Source: Isoetes taiwanensis
Lineage: Eukaryota; Streptophyta; Lycopodiopsida; Isoetales; Isoetaceae
Length of the DNA stretch: 64,000 bases
Direction of reading: 5' to 3'
Assembly (NCBI GenBank): GCA_021234155.1
Contig: JAJEKV010000025.1
Coordinates: 2,751,339-2,815,338 of the forward strand
Position 1 is the stretch's first letter; every line of letters begins with the position of its first letter. Both the position numbers and the translations under genes were made by a program. Under the pieces are notes generated by a model, which saw only the letters and a program-made list of their open reading frames with translations, searched no databases and had not been told where the DNA came from. Positions 59,397-64,000 of this stretch are shown here, one piece after another.

Positions 59397-60755
59397 CAAG
59401 AACATGCCTTTGATTTTGCAACCGGTACCAAGTTCTTGTTCTTTCCCCAGCAAGCAAGATCTTCTTGTTAGCATTCAACACTTGGCAAGAATTATGAAGA
59501 AAGACAACTTGAAGGCCAGCATCTGTAATCTTACATACAGATACCAAGTTTTTATGCAATCCAGAAACATGAAGTACTCCCGTTATGACCTTTTTGACTC
59601 CATGTTGAAAATGAATGACCATATTTCCAACACCAACTGCAACCTGACGACGATTATCTCCCATTCGAACCACTCGTTGAGATTGCAGTTTTTCATATGA
59701 GATGAACGACTCTTGATGAGGAGTCGTATGAGATGTCGCTCCAGAGTCAATATACCAGAAATGATCATTGTGCTTTACATCAGAGTCTGCAATGACAAAA
59801 AACAGATAATCATGAGTTTCATCTTGCTCATCTTCAATTACTAGACTTGCTTCCTCTATTGCAGGTGATGCTGTCTTCCCTTTGGGTATGGGTGCAGGTA
59901 CAATCCTTAGCAAGATGCCCAGTCTTCTGGCATCTGTAACAGGTAATCTTATTTCGATCAAACTTGCCTTTCTTTGGGGAATCTTTCATGATTGAATCCT
60001 TCTTGGAGGCGACCCTGAGATCAACAAGCATTAAAGCATTAGAGGACTTTGAGTCAGTTCCCTGATCTTAACGTAGAGCTTCATTCTTGACCCGCTTCAT
60101 AGCAGATTCAAATGTATGATCTGCAAGACACCCTTCAAGATTGATGACGAGACCTTCAAATGTTTTTGGAAGGCTATTCAATAGAATGCAGACTTTTTCA
60201 TCTTCTGTGATAGTAGACCCAGTAGCACATAAATCATCATTCAGCTCCTTCATGGTGCAGATATGCTTCATGACATCTCCCCCTTCTTGAAGATGCAGAT
60301 ATGAAGTCATTTGCGTAATGCCAAACGATTCCCAGCATTCTGAGATTCATAATGCTTGAGCAGAACTTGCCACATCTCGTTTGCAGTTCGAGCTCCTTTA
60401 ACCAGATAAGCTGGTGTATCATCAAGACTTGCACAAATGACAAGTCTTGCCTTACGGTATTTCTCTAAGAAATCAGATTTTGGAGCAGACACGGACACAG
60501 ACACCGCATTTGGTGAGTCAGGATCAGAGGATACAGATGCAATGGTGGATTTTGCACTGTCAACAAGCACAACATCCCAAACTTGCTTATCTTCCAATAT
60601 CACCTGCATTCGCCATTTCCACATTTGGAAATTGTTACCACTGAATCGTGGCAACATACGCCAATCACTTTGAGTAAGCGTACTGGTAGCAGCAACAGAA
60701 TCCATGACAATATGACAGAAAAGATAGCAGAACAACTCACGCAGCGAGAAACATG
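59397..60755 (-). pseudogene. Ty1/copia polyprotein, proximal half (gag, protease)
   Basis: Read on the minus strand: gag starting after the LTR (60307-60715, WRMLPRFSGNNFQMWKWRMQ), a second gag segment (60068-60310), a CCHC knuckle CYRCQKTGHLAKDC (59900-59941), the aspartic protease YIDSGATSH (about 59735-59754) and the beginning of GAG-pre-integrase up to RHVL at 59397. Frame shifts occur at ~60310, ~60065 and ~59960. It lacks integrase and RT, which are on the other strand at 53049-55668. Confidence 0.9.
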
Positions 60756-60770
60756 TGTGGGCCCATAACC
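60755..60770 (-). other. Primer-binding site, half-tRNA type
   Basis: Immediately inside the LTR is GGTTATGGGCCCACAC. It resembles the complement of the anticodon region of initiator tRNA-Met (GGTTATGAGCCCAC) rather than its 3' end, as known for Drosophila copia and yeast Ty5. Confidence 0.55.
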
Positions 60771-60989
60771 TGAGAGATCACAAGAAAGATCTTTTGAATA
60801 CAAAATGGAGTACAAAATGCTCAAGATAGCTTGGTACTTTTGGCATACGAGACTTGCTATTTTATAGTCTCTTTACAACAGAATTATCATGAATGTTACA
60901 GTCATAAATAGCCACTACTAACAATATCAGAAGAAGTCAAAATTAGAAGTTAAACCTAATTAGATCTATATTCGTCATGATTTTTCACA
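60771..60989 (-). repeat. 5' LTR of the copia half
   Basis: Reads TGTGAAAAATCATGACGAAT ... GATCTCTCA on the minus strand, a 219-bp TG..CA LTR with CTATAAAATAG, matching 55669-55889. Confidence 0.9.
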
Positions 60990-61016
60990 GCAACCCCTCG
61001 TGCGCAGCACCTTGTT

Positions 61017-61290
61017 TAATTTAGCGGACTAAATTTGCGTTTATTTATTATAAAAATTTGTGTGCCATTGGCGTTTAATGGACTAGGTTTGCGTTATTTA
61101 TTTTATAATTTGTGTGCCATTGGTGTTTAATGGACTAGGTTTGCGTTATTTATTTTATAATTTGTGTGCCATTGGCATTTAATGGACTAGGTTTGCATCA
61201 TTTGTTAAGTTTAAGTTTGGCATTATTAGTTTTTTATAATTTGTGTGCCATTAGAGTTTAGGGGACTTAAGTTTGAGTTTGGCATTATTG
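61017..61290. repeat. 52-bp tandem repeat
   Basis: Units contain TTTGTGTGCCATTGG, TTTAATGGACTAGGTTTGCG and TTATTTATTTTATAA; starts near 61071, 61123 and 61175 are well preserved, with weaker units on both sides. It lies between the copia LTR and the 3' end of the PPR gene. Confidence 0.75.
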
Positions 61291-61509
61291 CAAAAATTGA
61301 GAAGGAAATAGATTTCTACTTTCTAACATATAATTATAATTATAATGAGGTCGATAAGGGGGCAGCTTGAATATAGTTTTATGTAAGGGATTTTCTACAT
61401 TAGCATATCATGCTGAAAGGGCCTTGTTCCTCGAACATATGTTACGGTTCCAAATTATCCTTTATACAGATTGACAAACAAGTTGTATTGCCCACCTACA
61501 CAGTTAACT

Positions 61510-63354
61510 CTACCATCCATGTGGAACAGTTAAAACAATTCTGTTAAAGCAGTCCTTTCCTGATTCTACTCGATCATGCATTCTACAAGCACTGAGCAGG
61601 GACATCCAACCTTTAATGTCAGTTTGCTTTAGTGCTGCAAGGAGTTCATTGGCCTCAGCAAAATGTCCTGCACGACCTAGAAGATCAATCATGCAGGTAT
61701 AATGGAAAACCTGTGGTATAACACCATGGCATTCTTTCATAGATTCAAAATAGCCACGGGCTTCATCCACTAAGCCAGCGCGATTACAAGCAATAAGTAG
61801 ACTAGCATATGATACATTATCTGGTTGTATGCCTTCCTTTTGCATCCTCACAAAACATTCCAATGCAGAAAATGCTTCTCCATGTTGAGCATGTCCTGTA
61901 ATGATTGCATTCCATGTAGCCACATCAGGGTTGAAGACATTTTCAAAAACCTTATTAGCCTCTGATAAGCTTCCACATTTTGCATATAAATCAATCAGAC
62001 TATTACTCATAACAATATCATATTGAAACCCAGTCCGTATGATGTATTCATGAAACAACCTACCCTGTTCTATTGCTCCAATGCTGCCACATGCCTTCAC
62101 AATGTTCAAAAAAGTGACTTTATCTGAGCCTATGCCTTCGTGCTGCATCTTTTCGAAACAATCTAGAGCCAGAAAGCATTCTTGATATTGCGAATATCCT
62201 CCAATCATTACATTCCATGAAACCAGATCTCGTTTCGGCAATTGATTAAAAACATAGCGAGCTTCCTGTAGTCTGTTGCATTTTGCATACATATCAACAA
62301 GCATGTTGCCAATGACTTCAGAAGTGTGCAACCCACTGTCAATGATCTCTTCGTGAATAAGCCTTCCATGCTCTATTGCAGCTATGCTTGCACATGCTTT
62401 TAACATGCTTAGAAATGTGACTTCGCTCCCTTTTAAACCATCAAGTTGCATCAACTCTACAAAATGTAGAGCAACATGTCCACCCTCATGTTGGACATAT
62501 CCTGCAATCAAAGCATTCCATGTCACTACATTCCTTTCAGGTAAAATGTCAAAGACTTTATGTGCCTCCTCTAAGCTCCCACATTTGCAATACATATCAA
62601 CCAGAGCAGTGCCCACAATGACATTTGATTCCAGTCTATTTCTGATAATCTGGTCATGAACCACCTTTCCCTGCAAAAGATCTTTGGCCACACTACATGC
62701 CTGAAGAAAAGCAACAGAGATATATTTATCTACCCTTATGCCTGATATCTGAACTGTGCAATACAATGAGGGGGCCATCTTACCTTGACCAAGCTTGGCA
62801 TTTGCAAACACTATTGCAGCCCACGTATATTGATTTGGTCTTGAAACTTTATTGAAAACTTGACTTGCTTCAAGCAGATTTCCATGGTATGCAAACAGGC
62901 GAATGAGGTAATCATTCAAAACAGGAACAAAATCTTGCCCGCCATGAACCATAAGGAATTGAACCCTGCGGCCAGATTCAATGTCCTTCTTTCGCTCACA
63001 TTCTTGCAGTAGAAGGTATGCATTATCCCTCGTAATTGGAATTCCATGTTGTTCCATGAGCTCTGCAACCACAATTGCCTCATGGAGTAAACCCTCTTCA
63101 CATAAATCTTCCACAGACCTGGTGGTCACTCAGAAAATTATACAAAGTTGATCCTAGGAATGAGAAAAATATTTAATCTTACCGGACTGATCTTACTTGT
63201 TTCCAAAGACAGAACGCAAGCTCGGAGGCGGCATCAATTTGGTAGTGAAGCGTCGCATCAGACAGTCTGAACGTAACTTCAAAAGACTAGGGAGAATATA
63301 AAATGCAAGTTTTCCAATCCGAAATTTTCCGGTACATATATACGAAAACTTCAT
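61510..63354 (-). CDS. PLS-class pentatricopeptide repeat (PPR) protein, two exons
   Basis: PPR proteins bind organelle RNA for editing, splicing or stability. Exon 1 is 63197-63354 (ATG at 63352-63354), donor GTAAGA; a 78-bp intron; exon 2 is 61510-63118 after ...CCACCAG. The join gives GNK-SVEDLCEEG in phase, about 588 residues. The basic N-terminus (MKFSYICTGKFRIGK) suits organelle import. Repeated phrases VTWNALIAGY, VSWNVMIGGY, ATWNAIITGH with DMYAKC/DLYAKC in between show about four PLS triplets. It stops after GWMSLLSACRMHDRVESG, a partial E1 motif, with no DYW domain. Exon 2 cannot start the protein by itself: the first in-frame codon after an upstream TGA is GTG. ATG codons further upstream (63408) or downstream (residues 33-34 region, MRRFTTK) are alternatives. 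Confidence 0.9.
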
Positions 63355-63377
63355 AAACCCTAAACCCTTGAGAGAGC
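63355..63377. promoter_or_regulatory. Shared divergent promoter region, 23 bp between start codons
   Basis: The start codons of the PPR gene (minus) and of the repeat-protein gene (plus) are only 23 bp apart, so each gene's promoter and 5' leader must lie inside the other's transcribed or coding region, or introns exist upstream. Confidence 0.5.
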
Positions 63378-64000
63378 ATGTCGGCCAGAGCCGGAATAGC
63401 CAGAACATTGGCCAACAGCCTCAAGCTCAGCCTTCGCACACAAAGCTGTGTAACATCTGCTCACAACGGGATTCAGAGTCAAAATCATTTTGAAGGTCGG
63501 AAATCGGATCTCATTCGCCTCTGGCGCCAACAAGAGCAGCAATGGCGTCAGCTTGGGGATAAAGAACAGGCAGAAAGGCCCCAATACCAGGGATCTAAGC
63601 AGAATAATGCAAGCGTTTCAGACCTTCTTCCAGACAAACCTGTCGGTACCAAATCAACTGCCCATAGATCCAAGAAAAAGAATGTAAACGTTTCAGACGC
63701 TCTTCCAGACAAACCTGTAAGTGCCAAAACAAATGCACACGGATTCAAGCAGAAGATTGCAAACGTTTCAGACGCCAAAACTGTAAGTGCTAAGTCAAGT
63801 GCACTTGGATCCAAGCAGAAGAATGCAAAAAATTCAGACACTCTTCTAGATAAACCTGTAAGTGCCAAATCAAATCCACACGAATCCAAGCAGAAGAATG
63901 CAAGCGTTGCAGACGCCAAAACTGTAAGTGCCAAAGCAGATGCACTTGGAGTTGGATCCAAACAGAAGAATGCAAAAGATTCAGACGCTCTTCCAGACAA
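63378..64000 (+). CDS. Unrecognised gene with organelle-type N-terminus and tandem SKQKNA repeats (partial)
   Basis: Open from ATG 63378 to the window end: 207 codons without a stop. The first ~28 residues (MSARAGIARTLANSLKLSLR...) are rich in A, R, S and L and lack acids, like a mitochondrial presequence. A charged Q-rich stretch (LIRLWRQQEQQWRQ, ~47-60) follows. From residue 72 there are six repeats of 22-25 residues, of the type SKQKNAxVSDALPDKPVSAK. Two lack the LPDKP part (D-AKTVSAK). Lysine-rich and probably disordered. I do not recognise the family. Functional domains may follow beyond the window. Codon-level similarity of repeats suggests recent expansion. Alternative: the 3' end of the shown part contains introns. 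Confidence 0.7.
   Translation, partial: MSARAGIARTLANSLKLSLRTQSCVTSAHNGIQSQNHFEGRKSDLIRLWRQQEQQWRQLGDKEQAERPQYQGSKQNNASVSDLLPDKPVGTKSTAHRSKKKNVNVSDALPDKPVSAKTNAHGFKQKIANVSDAKTVSAKSSALGSKQKNAKNSDTLLDKPVSAKSNPHESKQKNASVADAKTVSAKADALGVGSKQKNAKDSDALPD
63591..64000 (+). repeat. Coding minisatellite, 66-75 bp units
   Basis: Units start near 63591, 63666, 63741, 63807, 63882 and 63954, with long (75 bp) and short (66-72 bp) forms. Each of four units contains GTAAGT (63717, 63783, 63858, 63924), a perfect splice-donor hexamer, in the codons for Val-Ser. Confidence 0.8.

Noticed and set aside
61510..63129. PPR start at the GTG codon 63127-63129
   Set aside because: Plants start at ATG, a stop lies directly upstream, and a splice join to 63197-63354 keeps the frame.
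63548..64000. 150-codon minus-strand open frame with repeated LDPxA-like units
   Set aside because: Its repeats are the antisense of the plus-strand lysine-rich repeats, and only the plus strand has a start codon with a presequence-like N-terminus.

Overview
This is a nuclear segment of a land-plant genome dominated by transposable elements. The plant origin rests on a PLS-class PPR gene, a plant-type DNA polymerase eta, pieces of a plant-specific dynamin (DRP5A type), a cytochrome b561/DOMON exon and Ty1/copia elements. The repeat-rich layout and the PPR style suggest a seed-free plant such as a fern, but that is inference. Introns have plant-like GT-AG borders, plus one GC-AG.

Layout. 1-10.7 kb: two tandem copies of a ~3.7 kb segment carrying a decayed LINE and fragments of an unidentified host gene; the first copy alone holds a 2.6 kb CACTA-like insertion whose empty site is preserved in the second. 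10.7-12.8 kb: small repeats. 12.8-17.3 kb (minus): a nearly complete 11-exon POLH gene with a 1-nt frame break in exon 3. 17.5-19.7 kb: small inverted repeats and a minus-strand LINE. 20.4-28.4 kb: two inverted copies of a repeat called family X here, flanking a broken DRP5A-like gene and a partial tandem copy of it. 28.4-41.7 kb: a nest in which a minus-strand copia element is split by an L1-type LINE with a 10-bp duplication, and that LINE is split by a 6.7 kb tandem pair of unusual non-coding elements (E1 and E2). 41.7-48 kb: a second L1-type LINE. 48.7-52.3 kb: a palindromic repeat and the 3' exons of a PDI gene. 52.3-61 kb: family X and another copia element, both cut in half by what looks like a 6.3 kb inversion. 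61.5-64 kb: a head-to-head pair, an intact two-exon PPR gene (minus) and the start of an unrecognised gene with internal repeats (plus), their start codons 23 bp apart.

Likely functional genes: the PPR gene and its divergent neighbour (both N-termini look organelle-directed), and POLH if the frame break is a sequence error. DRP5A, PDI and DOMON pieces are gene debris associated with repeats. No prokaryotic features, CRISPR arrays or convincing tRNA/rRNA genes were seen. Recurrent themes are a LINE/SINE 3' tail present in about nine copies with differing terminal microsatellites, and repeats arranged as inverted pairs around gene fragments.
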